Source of the DNA: Betaproteobacteria bacterium
Lineage (GTDB): Bacteria; Pseudomonadota; Gammaproteobacteria; Burkholderiales; Rhodocyclaceae
Direction of reading: 5' to 3'
NCBI GenBank assembly: GCA_019136545.1
Contig: JAGVUA010000132.1
Coordinates: 1 to 64,000 of the forward strand
Length of the DNA: 64,000 nt
In this document: positions 50,579 to 60,468 of the stretch, in pieces
Position numbering within the stretch: the stretch's first letter is position 1
How the letters are laid out: each line of letters begins with the position of its first letter
Translations under genes and position numbers: made by a program
Notes under the pieces: generated by a model
The model's database searches: none
Told to the model about the DNA's origin: nothing
Seen by the model: only the letters and a program-made list of their open reading frames with translations

Positions 50579-51847
50579 TTACACCTTGAACCCTCCCGGC
50601 AGTTTCTTCGCCACTGCGACATTCTTCAAGGTGACATATTTTGGCAGACCCTCCTGATAGGGAGGGTAGTCCTCGCCCTTCATCAGCGGCGCCAGATAAG
50701 TCCGACATTTTTCGGTGATGCCGAAACCGTCGGGGCTGATGAAGTTCTTGGGCATCATCTTCTCGACGTTCGCGACTTTCGCGAGCGGCGCCATGCCGAC
50801 TTTCCACTTGTACGGCTTGTCGGAAACGCGGTCGATCGTGGGCATGACCGAATTATGTCCCTTGAGCGCGAACTCGACGGCCGCCTTGCCCATGGCATAG
50901 GCCTGGTCAACGTCGCTCTTGGAAGCGATATGGCGCGCGGCGCGCTGCAAATAGTCGGCCACGCCCCAGTGAAACTTGTAACCCAGCGCCTCCTTGATCA
51001 TGTTGGCGACCACGGGGGCGGCACCGCCCAGCTGGGCATGGCCGAAAGCGTCGCGGGTGCCCTGCTCGGCCAGGAACCTGCCGTCGGGCCAGTGACAGCC
51101 TTCCGAAACGACCACGGTGCAATAGCCGAATTTCTTCACCAGATGCTCGACCTTGGCCAGGAACTTCTTCTGGTCGAACAGGACTTCGGGGAACAGCACG
51201 ACGATCGGCAGTTCGGTGCCCTTGGTCGACGCCATGGCGCCCGCGGCGGCAATCCAGCCGGCGTGGCGCCCCATTACCTCCAGCACGAAGACCTTGGTCG
51301 AGGTCTTGGCCATCGACCGCACGTCGTAGGTCGCTTCCAGCGTCGACACGGCGATGTACTTGGCCACCGAGCCGAAACCCGGGCAGTTGTCGGTGATCGG
51401 CAGGTCGTTGTCCACGGTCTTCGGGACGTGAATGGCCTGCAGCGGATACCCCGTCGCCTCGCCGAGCTGCGAGACCTTCAGGCAGGTATCCGCAGAGTCG
51501 CCACCCCCGTTGTAGAAGAAGTAGCCGATGTTGTGCGCCTTGAACACCTCGATCAGGCGCTCGTATTCCCGCTTGTTGGCTTCCAGGCTCTTCATCTTGT
51601 AGCGGCAGGAACCGAAGGCCCCCGACGGCGTGTGCCGCAGCGCAGCGATGGCGGCCGCCGATTCCTTGCCGGTGTCGATCAGATCCTCGGTCAGCGCGCC
51701 AATGATGCCGTTGCGACCGGCGTAGACCTTGCCGATCTTGTCCTTGTGCTTGCGCGCGGTTTCGATGACGCCGCAGGCGGAGGCGTTGATCACCGCGGTC
51801 ACCCCGCCCGACTGGGCGTAAAACGCGTTCATTTTCTTGGCTGCCAT
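50579..51847 (-). CDS. pfp: pyrophosphate-dependent 6-phosphofructokinase
   Basis: Phosphorylates fructose 6-phosphate with PPi instead of ATP, reversibly. The 422-residue product has GGGDS at 114-118, where Asp117 replaces the Gly of ATP-dependent enzymes, and PKTVDND (142-148) with Lys143: both are the accepted markers of PPi use. MGRHAGW and SEGCHW follow. It starts 9 bases after the adk stop, so the two are cotranscribed, and hppA lies downstream. The trio links adenylate balance, PPi-driven glycolysis and PPi-driven proton pumping. Confidence 0.96.
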   Translation of the reverse strand: MAAKKMNAFYAQSGGVTAVINASACGVIETARKHKDKIGKVYAGRNGIIGALTEDLIDTGKESAAAIAALRHTPSGAFGSCRYKMKSLEANKREYERLIEVFKAHNIGYFFYNGGGDSADTCLKVSQLGEATGYPLQAIHVPKTVDNDLPITDNCPGFGSVAKYIAVSTLEATYDVRSMAKTSTKVFVLEVMGRHAGWIAAAGAMASTKGTELPIVVLFPEVLFDQKKFLAKVEHLVKKFGYCTVVVSEGCHWPDGRFLAEQGTRDAFGHAQLGGAAPVVANMIKEALGYKFHWGVADYLQRAARHIASKSDVDQAYAMGKAAVEFALKGHNSVMPTIDRVSDKPYKWKVGMAPLAKVANVEKMMPKNFISPDGFGITEKCRTYLAPLMKGEDYPPYQEGLPKYVTLKNVAVAKKLPGGFKV

Positions 51848-51856
51848 TGCGACCCC

Positions 51857-52549
<693 letters not shown>

Positions 52550-52560
52550 CTAATCGTTGG

Positions 52561-52590
52561 ATTATATTGATTTATCGGGCTCCACTCCAA
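52561..52590 (-). promoter_or_regulatory. sigma-70 promoter of adk-pfp
   Basis: On the minus strand TTGGAG (52590-52585) and a perfect TATAAT (52566-52561) are 18 bases apart, 33 bases before the adk ATG. The rest of the 130-base adk/kdsB gap holds a small hairpin (AGGCGA / TCGCCT, 52643-52659) at the kdsB stop. Confidence 0.65.
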
Positions 52591-52658
52591 CTGCGCGAAA
52601 CATAAACCCGTTTTCCGCAACGGTTTAATTGAGTTGCGAATGAGGCGATTCCCTCGCC

Positions 52659-53444
52659 TTATGCAAACCCTCGGGCAAAGCGGTCGCGCACGCGTTCGAG
52701 GTCCTCGGGCGTATCGACGCCGGGCTGGGGCGGATGGTCGGACACCGCCACGCGTATGTCATGGCCATGCCACAGCACGCGCAACTGTTCCAGCGACTCC
52801 ACCGCCTCGACGGGCGATGGCGCCAACTTGCCATAGCGGCGCAGGAAGCCGCAGGAATAAGCATAGATGCCGATGTGCCGCAAGGCGCCGAGATCGGCCG
52901 GCAAGATCGCGCGATCCGCCGCGAAGGCATCGCGCGCCCAGGGAATCGGCGCCCGCGAGAAGTAAAGCGCGCGCCCCGAAGCGTCGCACACCACTTTGAC
53001 CACGTTCGGGTTGAAAAAGTCGGCGGCCGAGACGAGCGGATGGGCTGCGGTCGACATCGCCGGCTGCACGGTTGGCGTGTGGCCGCCCCTGACTTTCAAC
53101 GCGTCGGCCACGGCCTCGATGAGGGCCGGCTCGATCAGCGGCTCGTCGCCCTGGACATTGACGACGATCTCTTCGTCTTGCCAGCCCATCGCCTCGACCG
53201 CCTCGGCGATGCGGTCGGTGCCGCTGGCGTGATCGGCGCGCGTCATCACCGCCCGGTAACCATGCGCCTCGACGGCCAGCCTCACGCGCGGGTCATCGGT
53301 GGCCACGCAGACGTCGGCGGCGGCGCTCCTCAGCGCCGCCTCGACGACGCGCACCACCATGGGCTTGCCGGCAATATCGGCGAGCGGCTTGCCCGGCAGC
53401 CGCGTGGATGCGTAACGCGCCGGCACGACGACATGAAAGGACAT
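52659..53444 (-). CDS. kdsB: 3-deoxy-manno-octulosonate cytidylyltransferase
   Basis: Activates Kdo to CMP-Kdo for lipopolysaccharide core synthesis. The 261-residue product begins with the conserved [20 protein letters not shown] and has the NVQGDEPLI and FSRAPIPW segments. The ATG at 53444 gives the family start; the frame is open 50 codons further up across the ycaR-like gene in another frame, which is not used. It is 11 bases after the Trm112-like gene. An AAAGTCAG word lies at 53089-53096. Confidence 0.98.
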   Translation of the reverse strand: MSFHVVVPARYASTRLPGKPLADIAGKPMVVRVVEAALRSAAADVCVATDDPRVRLAVEAHGYRAVMTRADHASGTDRIAEAVEAMGWQDEEIVVNVQGDEPLIEPALIEAVADALKVRGGHTPTVQPAMSTAAHPLVSAADFFNPNVVKVVCDASGRALYFSRAPIPWARDAFAADRAILPADLGALRHIGIYAYSCGFLRRYGKLAPSPVEAVESLEQLRVLWHGHDIRVAVSDHPPQPGVDTPEDLERVRDRFARGFA

Positions 53445-53455
53445 GTCGGGCCCGC

Positions 53456-53632
53456 TCAGTCTTCGTCGGCCGGCAGCTGCCGCGCCTCGTCCTCCAGCAT
53501 GATGGGAATATCGTCCTTGATCGGAAAGGCCAGGCGGCAAGGTTTGCAGACGAGTTCCGCCTGCTGCTTGCGGTAATCGAGCGGACCCTTGCACAACGGG
53601 CAGACGAGGATTTCAAGCAGACGGGCGTCCAT
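53456..53632 (-). CDS. ycaR: Trm112-like small zinc protein (YcaR family)
   Basis: A 58-residue protein, [20 protein letters not shown] start, with four cysteines in CPLC and CKPC, a zinc-ribbon arrangement, and the conserved [16 protein letters not shown]. It belongs to the Trm112/YcaR family of small partners, usually found between lpxK and kdsB as here. Its start overlaps the lpxK stop by 20 bases and kdsB follows after 11 bases, so all three are coupled. The client protein in bacteria is not known. Confidence 0.9.
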   Translation of the reverse strand: MDARLLEILVCPLCKGPLDYRKQQAELVCKPCRLAFPIKDDIPIMLEDEARQLPADED

Positions 53633-54602
53633 CGATTCTCTCCAGGATGAATTGCGCGAGGTCCGGGGTCACGGCAGCGGTGACCGGCAGCACCCAGACG
53701 GGCAGCGTCGCGAGCGTGCCGAATTTTACCGCGTCCTTTTCGGTGGTCAGAATGGCGTCGCCGTCGAAGGCCAGATCGCCGGCGACGTAGGCGTGATGGT
53801 CCGGAAACGGGTGGGCCGCGAAGCGCATGCCGAGCGCCGTCAGATGGTCGAAGAAGCGCCGCGGCTCGCCGATGCCGGCGACGGCATGCAGGCGCCTGCC
53901 CGCAAGATCGCCCGGCGTGGCGTAACGGCTGACTTTCGCCAGCAGCGCGAAGCGATCGCCGACCAGCGTCATGCGAAAACCCGCGTCGCCATGCCAGCCG
54001 TTGGCGACCACTGCATCGACCCGCCGCAAGCGCGCCGCCGGTTCGCGCAGCGGCCCGGCCGGCAAGGGCCAGCCGTTCTGGAAGCCGCGCCGGTCGACCA
54101 CGGCGATCTCGACATCGCGCGCCAGGCGGTAATGCTGCAAGCCGTCGTCGCAAATGATCACGTCGCATTCGGGATGCGCCGCCAGCAGCGCGCGCCCCGC
54201 GGCGACGCGGTCGCGGCCGACGAACACGGGACAACCCGCCCGGCGGCGGATCAGCAGGGGCTCGTCGCCCACCTCGGCCGGCGAGTCGCCATCGCCGACT
54301 TTGCGCACGCCATCGGCATTGCCACCGTACCCGCGGCTGATCACGCCCGGCCGGCGGCCGCGGCGGCGCAGTTCGTCAACCAGACAGAGCACCAGGGGCG
54401 TCTTGCCCGAACCGCCGGCGGTAATGTTGCCGACCACTACCACGGCAACCGGCAGGCTCATCGATCGGAAAACGCCGACGCGATACAAGCGTCGGCGCAG
54501 CGCGGCCATCAGGAAGAAAACGATGCCCAAGGGCAGCAACAGCCAGGCCCACGGCCCTCGGTGTCGCCAGATCGCCTCAACGCTGCGCTTGCTGAGTGGC
54601 AA
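53613..54602 (-). CDS. lpxK: tetraacyldisaccharide 4'-kinase
   Basis: Phosphorylates the 4' position of the lipid A disaccharide at the inner membrane. The product (about 329 residues) has the N-terminal membrane helix ([21 protein letters not shown]), P-loop [18 protein letters not shown] and DDGLQH, all hallmarks of LpxK. The start is uncertain: conserved sequence begins at [10 protein letters not shown], with no ATG near; the best option is a TTG at 54602, overlapping the exbD end by 26 bases. It lies in the exbB-exbD-lpxK-ycaR-kdsB order common in betaproteobacteria. Confidence 0.93.
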   Translation of the reverse strand: MPLSKRSVEAIWRHRGPWAWLLLPLGIVFFLMAALRRRLYRVGVFRSMSLPVAVVVVGNITAGGSGKTPLVLCLVDELRRRGRRPGVISRGYGGNADGVRKVGDGDSPAEVGDEPLLIRRRAGCPVFVGRDRVAAGRALLAAHPECDVIICDDGLQHYRLARDVEIAVVDRRGFQNGWPLPAGPLREPAARLRRVDAVVANGWHGDAGFRMTLVGDRFALLAKVSRYATPGDLAGRRLHAVAGIGEPRRFFDHLTALGMRFAAHPFPDHHAYVAGDLAFDGDAILTTEKDAVKFGTLATLPVWVLPVTAAVTPDLAQFILERIDGRPSA

Positions 54603-54999
54603 AGGAAATGTGGGGAAGTCCCGACTGCTGCGCCGCCTGCATGACGTCGACGACGCTTTGGTGCGTCGCCTTGGCGTCGGCGTTGATGACGACCACCGGG
54701 TCCTTCGCGGCGTCGCCGGCCGCCGCCCGCAAGGCCGCGGCAATCGCCTCCACGCCGCGTTCGGCGACCGGCAGCTTGTTGACCGTCAATTCGCCCAGGG
54801 CCGTGATCGTCACGTTGATTTCGTTCGGCTGCTCCTTCTGGGCCTGGGCGTCGGCGGTGGGCAGGTTGATTTCGAGGCCGGCGAACTTCGAATAGGTGGT
54901 GGTGACCATCAGAAAGATCAGGATCACCAGCAGCACGTCGATCATCGGGATCAGGTTGATCTCCGGTTCGTCGCGCAGGCGCCCCTTCTGGAAGTTCAT
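54577..54999 (-). CDS. exbD: ExbD/TolR family biopolymer transport protein
   Basis: Single-span partner of ExbB in a proton-driven motor that energises outer-membrane processes. The 140-residue product has an N-terminal cytoplasmic segment, one membrane helix (about 16-36) with the functional Asp in NLIPMIDVLLVILIF (Asp21), and a periplasmic domain. It follows exbB by two bases. There is no tonB or tolA here, so whether the motor serves TonB, Tol or another partner is open; linkage to lpxK is conserved but unexplained. Confidence 0.95.
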   Translation of the reverse strand: MNFQKGRLRDEPEINLIPMIDVLLVILIFLMVTTTYSKFAGLEINLPTADAQAQKEQPNEINVTITALGELTVNKLPVAERGVEAIAAALRAAAGDAAKDPVVVINADAKATHQSVVDVMQAAQQSGLPHISFATQQAQR

Positions 55000-55001
55000 C
55001 G

Positions 55002-55607
55002 TCAGTTCCGCTCGCCGTGGACCAGTTCGACCAGTTTCACTGCCTGCTGCTCCATCTCGACGACGAAACCGTCGACCTGGGCGCGAAAATGCCGGTAGAA
55101 GATCATCGCCGGAATGGCGATGATGAGGCCGAAGCCGGTGTTGTACAGCGCCACCGATATGCCATGAGCCAGCTGCTGGGGATTATTGCCGGCGCCGGTC
55201 GCCGAGCCGAAGATTTCGATCATGCCGACCACGGTGCCGAACAGCCCCATCAGCGGGCTGATCGAGGCGATGGTGCCGAGGCTGGTGAGAAAGCGCTCCA
55301 GCTCGTGCGTGGCGCTGCGGCCGGCTTCCTCGATGGATTCCTTCATCACCTCGCGCGAACTCTTGACGTTCTTCAAGCCGGCGGCGAACACCCGGCCCAG
55401 GTAGGAGTGCGCGTTGAGGCGCTTGAGCGATTCTTCGTTGACGCCATGCTGCCGGTAGTCGGCGACCACGCTCGCCAGCAGCCCGGGGGGCACGATCTTG
55501 TTCCGACGCAAGGCGGTGGTGCGCTCGATGATCAGGGCCACGGCGATGACGGACGTCAGCAACAGGAAATAAATCGGCCAGCCTGCAGCCTGAATGATGG
55601 CGAACAC
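55002..55607 (-). CDS. exbB: ExbB/TolQ family proton channel protein
   Basis: Inner-membrane subunit of the ExbBD motor. The 201-residue product has three membrane helices (about 5-25, 110-135, 150-175) with the conserved ISPLMGLFGTVVGMIEIF and ALYNTGFGLIIAIPAMIFY segments, shorter at the N-terminus than E. coli ExbB. The start is GTG at 55607 with GGGAG five bases before it. It diverges from the J-domain gene across 108 bases. Confidence 0.95.
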   Translation of the reverse strand: MFAIIQAAGWPIYFLLLTSVIAVALIIERTTALRRNKIVPPGLLASVVADYRQHGVNEESLKRLNAHSYLGRVFAAGLKNVKSSREVMKESIEEAGRSATHELERFLTSLGTIASISPLMGLFGTVVGMIEIFGSATGAGNNPQQLAHGISVALYNTGFGLIIAIPAMIFYRHFRAQVDGFVVEMEQQAVKLVELVHGERN

Positions 55608-55715
55608 AATCGCTCCCGGGAACTCGAATAAGCGCGCACTTTAGCGTTCGAGCCGCGATTGGGCAAGGCGGCGGGTGGCCGATCGTCCTTTTGGCGGCTG
55701 CTAGAATCGGGCGCC

Positions 55716-57116
55716 ATGGACGACTCCGAAGATGGCGCGATCGCCGCGCAGGTCTGGCTGGCGCGTTTGCTGGGCGCCCGGCGGGTCGAAACGGCGCCAC
55801 TGGGCAACGCCTTCCCGACCGCCCTGGCGGCGCTGGCCGCCGAGGCAATGGTTCGACAGCGCCGCCTCCTGGTCGTCACCCGCGACGATCAATGGCTTGC
55901 CGCCATTTCCAACGCCGTCGACCTCAATCTTCGTCCGCTCTGCCTGGTGTTGCCCGCTGCCGAGCCCGCCTGCCGCATCGCCCTGCGCGCAACCCTGTCC
56001 TTACTCAAGAGCCGGCTGACCCGCGCCGGCGGCGATGCCGAAGGTCCCGTATGGACCGACAGGCGCGAACATATGGCGAACCTCGCCCCGCTTTGGCGCA
56101 ACTGCCTCGACTGGAGCCAGCGCGACGTGGACGCCGAAGCCTGGCCGGGCGGGCTGGACACGCTGTTCCCCGTCTGCATCATGCCGATGTCCTTGGCGCT
56201 CGGCATGGCCATGGCGCCCGACTGGGTAGTGCTGGTCGAGGCCGATCGTCTGCCGGCGCCCCTCACCGGTATCGAAGGTGCCTGGCCAACGGCAGCGCGA
56301 ATACTGCGGCTGTCGGCAGGCGAGGCCGAAGCGCGCCAGACCCCTGACGCACGCTTGATTCCGGCGCAGGCCGAACGCACCCGCCAGGCCGAACTGGAAA
56401 TCCTGACGCAGGAGCTCTCGGAGCTCGAACTCGAGCTCGCCACCGCCCAGGCCGAGGTCGCCGGCTTCACCCGCCGCTATCAAACCATGATCGGCGCGCG
56501 CATGAGCACGCTCGACACCCTGCGCGCGACGCTGGCCACACGCGTTGCCGCGCGCGATCCCGACAACCCGGCTGCCCGCCGGGAAGCCGACGCCGCCACG
56601 GCGCACGCCCGGCAGACCTGCGAAGAAAACGAACGGCTGGCGCGCTTCGACCTGCCGGACGGCCTTTCGGCCGATGCCCGCCCCTTTGCGCCGACCAACG
56701 ATCTCAAGAGGCTTTACCGACGGCTGGCGCAGAAAATTCACCCGGATCGCGCCAGCGACGACAACGACCGGGCGTGGCGACACCAGCTCATGGCGGAAGC
56801 CAATCGCGCTTATCGGGCCGGCGATGAAGCCGCCTTGCGCGAAATCCTGGCGCTGTGGCGCGAAGGCTCGCCGAACAATGCCGCCGCGCCGCCCGACCAC
56901 GATGGCTTTGCCGCCGCGCTGGCCCGCCTGAAACGGCGCATCGCCGAAATCGAGCGCGAGTTGAACAAATTGTTCGGCTCGAAACTGTATGAGCTCTTCA
57001 CGGCGTGCAACATCGCCCGTCGCGTCGGTCGCGACCTGCTGGAGGAAATGGCGACGCGCCTGGACGCGGACATTGCCGGCGTTCGCGCGCAGCTGGCGAC
57101 GCGACCGCCTAGTTGA
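55716..57116 (+). CDS. cytoplasmic J-domain protein with large uncharacterised N-terminal region
   Basis: A 466-residue protein with no signal peptide. Residues 1-210 form an unfamiliar alpha/beta region (segments such as RRLLVVTRDDQWLAAISNAV and WVVLVEADRLP), 215-310 a coiled coil rich in Glu/Leu, 328-385 a J domain with an intact HPD at 342-344, and 395-455 another helical region. The J domain in the middle-to-end, with no Gly/Phe region or zinc fingers, marks a class III DnaJ-type co-chaperone, which should recruit DnaK to a special client or site. Its stop region overlaps that of the convergent Sel1 gene by 8 bases. The client is unknown. Confidence 0.8.
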   Translation: MDDSEDGAIAAQVWLARLLGARRVETAPLGNAFPTALAALAAEAMVRQRRLLVVTRDDQWLAAISNAVDLNLRPLCLVLPAAEPACRIALRATLSLLKSRLTRAGGDAEGPVWTDRREHMANLAPLWRNCLDWSQRDVDAEAWPGGLDTLFPVCIMPMSLALGMAMAPDWVVLVEADRLPAPLTGIEGAWPTAARILRLSAGEAEARQTPDARLIPAQAERTRQAELEILTQELSELELELATAQAEVAGFTRRYQTMIGARMSTLDTLRATLATRVAARDPDNPAARREADAATAHARQTCEENERLARFDLPDGLSADARPFAPTNDLKRLYRRLAQKIHPDRASDDNDRAWRHQLMAEANRAYRAGDEAALREILALWREGSPNNAAAPPDHDGFAAALARLKRRIAEIERELNKLFGSKLYELFTACNIARRVGRDLLEEMATRLDADIAGVRAQLATRPPS

Positions 57117-58893
57117 GGCTGCGCGCATGGCCCTTGGCCATGCGTTCGATGAACGCCTGGGCGCGCGCATGGCCGAGCGTGGCGGCCGACCGCAGCCACT
57201 TCAGCGCCAACTGCCGCTTGGTCGGCGCGCCTACGCCGCGATAGTACGCACTGCCCAGCTCGTACTGGGCATCGATTTCGCCAAGTTCCGCCGCACGGCG
57301 CAACCAGCGCAGTCCGGCCTCGGGATCGCTGCGGGTGCCCCGCCCATGCAGCAGGCAGTAACCGAGGCTGTACATGGCATAGGCATCCTCGTGCTGGGCG
57401 ACCGCCTGTTCGTACCAGCGCAGCGCTTCGCGCTCGCTTTTGGCCACGCCCCAGCCGAAGAAGTACATGTCGCCCAATGCGATCTTGGCATCGAACAGCG
57501 TCGCCGCCTTGCGGTACCAGACGACCGCCTGAGTCAGATCCGGCGCGCCGCCGACGCCATGACGCAAGCATTCTGCGAGCATCAGCGCGGCACGTCGATG
57601 CCCCAGTTCGGCCGCCTTCCGGTAGCAATGCACAGCCTGCTCCGCCTTGGCAGGATGGCCGTTGAGCAAGCGTTCGCCGCGCGCGAACCAATGGCGCTCG
57701 AGTTCGCCCAGCGCCGAACTCCAGCCCGTCTCGGCGGCCGATTTCAGCATGGCTTCACCGGCGTCGGGGTCGGCATTTGTGCCAATGCCATGCAGGGTGC
57801 AACGCCCGAGTTCGGCGAGACCGTGCGCGTCGCCGGCGTTCGCCGCGGCGCGATAGTGCGCCACGGCCAGGACCGAATCGGCATGCGCGCCGATGCCATG
57901 CTCCAGACATTCGCCGAGCCAGACGTTGGCCTGCGTGTCGCCGGCGTTCACCGCGCGCCGGTACCAGGCCAGCGCCAGCGGCTTGTCCTCGGGCACGCCA
58001 TCGCCCCAGCGATAGCAATGGGCGATCTTCAGGCAGGCGCGCGCATGGCCGAGCCGCCCGGCCTGGCGCCACCAGCGCAAGGCCTCGTGAAGATCGGCAT
58101 GGCCGCCATCGCGGCCGGTCGCATGCACTTCGCCGAGTTCGTAAGCCGCCTCGCGGCTGCCCGCTTCGGCCGCGCGCCGGTACCACTCGATGCCGGCGGC
58201 GCGATCGACGACCCCGCCGACACCAAAGAAATGGCACTGCCCCAGCATGAACATGGCGCCGCTCAGCCCCTGTCCGGCCGCGGCCCGGAACCACGCGACC
58301 GCCCTTTCCCGATCGGCGCCGATGCCCTCGCCCGAATACAGGCAGAGGCCACAGGCAAACATCGCGGTGGCGGCACCCGCTTCGGCGGCCCGTTGCCAAT
58401 ACCGCATCGCTTCGGCGCGGTTCTCGGCCACGCCGCGGCCGAAGAAGTGACAGCGCGCCAGCACGTCGAGGCCGCGACGCTCGCCTTTCTCCGCCGCCAA
58501 CGTCAGCAGACGCGCCGCTTCGGGATAATCGCGCGGCGCGCCCACGCCGTGATAGAGCAGCCAACCCAGCGCCGCCTCGCCCGCGCCGCAGCCTGATTCG
58601 GCGCTGCGGCTGGCCCAGCGCAGCGCTTCGGTAGCGTCGCGCAGCCCCGCCGCGCCGGTAGCGCAGCGCCAGGCCATTTCGGCCTGCGCAGCGGGGTTGC
58701 CGCCTGCCGCCATGCGCTTTAGCTCGACCAGACGCACCTGCCGCCAGAAGCTTTCGGCGGGCCCCAGCAATTCGATGCCCTGCAGCGCGCCGCGTTCGAC
58801 CAGGCGGGTATCCAATACCTCCTGGAACAAGCCGAGCAGGGCGGACGAACGCAGCGGCGCCAAGGATGTCGTGCAAGTGTCGAGGTCGCTCAT
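57109..58893 (-). CDS. Sel1-repeat (TPR-like) protein
   Basis: A 594-residue protein consisting of about 13 Sel1-like repeats of roughly 36 residues (pattern A..LG..Y..G.GV..D...A..WYRKAA..G), from about 85 to the C-terminus, after an ~80-residue non-repeat helical start. No signal peptide is visible, so it is probably cytoplasmic. Sel1 arrays are protein-binding scaffolds; partners here are unknown. It converges on, and overlaps by 8 bases with, the J-domain gene. The ATG at 58893 has CCCCGAGG-side upstream sequence but no strong ribosome site. A perfect inverted repeat lies 36 bases before it. Confidence 0.88.
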   Translation of the reverse strand: MSDLDTCTTSLAPLRSSALLGLFQEVLDTRLVERGALQGIELLGPAESFWRQVRLVELKRMAAGGNPAAQAEMAWRCATGAAGLRDATEALRWASRSAESGCGAGEAALGWLLYHGVGAPRDYPEAARLLTLAAEKGERRGLDVLARCHFFGRGVAENRAEAMRYWQRAAEAGAATAMFACGLCLYSGEGIGADRERAVAWFRAAAGQGLSGAMFMLGQCHFFGVGGVVDRAAGIEWYRRAAEAGSREAAYELGEVHATGRDGGHADLHEALRWWRQAGRLGHARACLKIAHCYRWGDGVPEDKPLALAWYRRAVNAGDTQANVWLGECLEHGIGAHADSVLAVAHYRAAANAGDAHGLAELGRCTLHGIGTNADPDAGEAMLKSAAETGWSSALGELERHWFARGERLLNGHPAKAEQAVHCYRKAAELGHRRAALMLAECLRHGVGGAPDLTQAVVWYRKAATLFDAKIALGDMYFFGWGVAKSEREALRWYEQAVAQHEDAYAMYSLGYCLLHGRGTRSDPEAGLRWLRRAAELGEIDAQYELGSAYYRGVGAPTKRQLALKWLRSAATLGHARAQAFIERMAKGHARSLN

Positions 58894-58928
58894 GTCACCC
58901 CGAGGTTAGCGTGCCTACGCGCGGATCG

Positions 58929-58951
58929 TTTTCCACAAAAACTGTGGAAAA
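58929..58951. promoter_or_regulatory. inverted pair of DnaA-box-like sites
   Basis: TTTTCCACA (58929-58937) and its exact complement TGTGGAAAA (58943-58951) are separated by AAAAC. Each arm fits the DnaA-box consensus TTWTNCACA. It may also work as an operator or hairpin for the Sel1 gene, 36 bases away. A near-match (TGATCCACA on the minus strand) lies at 59120-59128. The surrounding 282-base gap (58894-59175) contains no gene and no clear promoter. Confidence 0.5.
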
Positions 58952-59175
58952 GTCTGTGAATCCTCGGTCAGCGGTATCGCTAAGTACCCGGCCATAAAGG
59001 CGATTCCTTACATCGACCAGGAAATTGGCAGGAAAACCCTCTATATAGATCAATGAGTTGAAAGAAACACCTTGATCCCGAGCCGGTTTCCGGGCAACGG
59101 CGGCCGGAATGGTTGACCTTGTGGATCAGGTAAGATGCTGGCGCCCTCTTTCCCACGATCACCCTGGCCGCATCC

Positions 59176-60426
59176 ATGGAAATCCTGACCGTCAGCGACC
59201 TCAATCGCCTCGCCCGCGCCAGCTTGGAACGGGAGTTTCCCTTGCTGTGGGTCGCGGGCGAAGTGTCGAATCTGATGCGCGCATCGTCCGGCCACTATTA
59301 CTTCACGCTCAAGGATGCGGCCGCGCAGGTTCGCTGCGCCATGTTTCGCTCGCGCGCGCTATCGGTTCCTTGGAAGCTCGAAAACGGCCAGCAGGTCGAA
59401 GCGCGCGCGCTGGTCACCCTGTACGAATCGCGCGGCGAATTCCAGTTGAACGTCGAAGCGTTGCGGCGCGCCGGCCTCGGCAGGCTTTACGAGGCATTCC
59501 TGCGGCTGAAGGACAAGCTTGCCGCCGAAGGCTGTTTCGACGAAGCCCGCAAGCGGGCGCTGCCTCGCTTCCCGCGCCGCCTCGGCATCGTCACTTCGCC
59601 CGGCGCCGCGGCGCTGCGCGATGTCGTGGTTGCGCTGCGGCGGCGCGCTCCCCATCTGCCCGTCGTCGTTTATCCGACTCTGGTCCAGGGCGGCGAAGCG
59701 GCCGGGCAGATCGCCGACGCGCTCGACATCGCCGGCCGGCGCGGCGAGTGCGATCTGCTGCTGCTGGTGCGGGGCGGCGGCAGCCTGGAAGACCTGTGGC
59801 CGTTCAACGAGGAAATCGTCGCACGCGCCATCGCCGCTTGCCCGCTGCCCATCATCGCCGGCATTGGCCACGAGACGGATATCACCATCGCCGACCTGGC
59901 CGCCGACCGGCGTGCCGCCACGCCCACCGCCGCCGCCGAGATCGCCAGCGCCGGCTGGTTCGAGGCCGGGCGCGAGATGGCGGCTTTGCACGATCAACTG
60001 CGGGCGGGAATGCACCGGCGGCTGGAAGGGCAAATGCAGCGCATCGACTGGCTTGGCAGGCGGCTCGTCCATCCCGCCGCCCGCTTGGCCGCTACCCGCC
60101 AACGCGCGGCGCATCTGGCGGATCGACTGGCCGCCGCCGGCCAACGGCTGCTGGCGCGACGCCGCCAAGCGCTGACGCCATGGACCCTCCGGCTGGCCCG
60201 GGTCCGCCCCAATATCGAAGGGAATCGGACGCGGCTCGAGCGCCTGAGCGCCTCGCTGGAGGCGCTCAATCCGAGAGCGGCTCTCGCCCGCGGTTACGCG
60301 CTGGCGCGCTTGCCCGACGGACAACTGGTGCGCAGCCAGCGGCAACTGACCGCCGGTTTGGTGCTGGAATTGCGCTTCGCGGAAGGCGGCGCGGAAACCA
60401 TTGTCAGAAAGACAATTCCCGACTAG
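59176..60426 (+). CDS. xseA: exodeoxyribonuclease VII large subunit
   Basis: Degrades single-stranded DNA to oligonucleotides with XseB. The 416-residue product (E. coli 456) has the N-terminal OB fold (about 5-100, LWVAGEVSNL and YYFTLKD), the nuclease domain with IVTSPGAAALRDV, LVRGGGSLEDLWPFNEE and GIGHETDITIADLAADRRAATPTAAAE, then a helical coiled region. The C-terminal helical part is somewhat short. xseB is not adjacent. Its stop codon forms part of the sodB -10 box. Confidence 0.97.
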   Translation: MEILTVSDLNRLARASLEREFPLLWVAGEVSNLMRASSGHYYFTLKDAAAQVRCAMFRSRALSVPWKLENGQQVEARALVTLYESRGEFQLNVEALRRAGLGRLYEAFLRLKDKLAAEGCFDEARKRALPRFPRRLGIVTSPGAAALRDVVVALRRRAPHLPVVVYPTLVQGGEAAGQIADALDIAGRRGECDLLLLVRGGGSLEDLWPFNEEIVARAIAACPLPIIAGIGHETDITIADLAADRRAATPTAAAEIASAGWFEAGREMAALHDQLRAGMHRRLEGQMQRIDWLGRRLVHPAARLAATRQRAAHLADRLAAAGQRLLARRRQALTPWTLRLARVRPNIEGNRTRLERLSASLEALNPRAALARGYALARLPDGQLVRSQRQLTAGLVLELRFAEGGAETIVRKTIPD

Positions 60427-60429
60427 AAT
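60401..60429 (+). promoter_or_regulatory. sigma-70 promoter of sodB, overlapping the xseA 3' end
   Basis: TTGTCA (60401-60406) and TAGAAT (60424-60429) are exactly 17 bases apart; the first three bases of the -10 are the xseA stop codon. ATTGTC and GACAAT (60400-60416) form an inverted repeat over the -35, a plausible operator. Confidence 0.75.
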
Positions 60430-60468
60430 GCTCGGACTTATAACCCTTTTAACAACAGGAGAGACGCC

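Noticed and set aside
59113..59137. TTGACC followed by TAAGAT as an xseA promoter
   Set aside because: Spacing is only about 12 bases, too short for sigma-70; no better pair was found for xseA.
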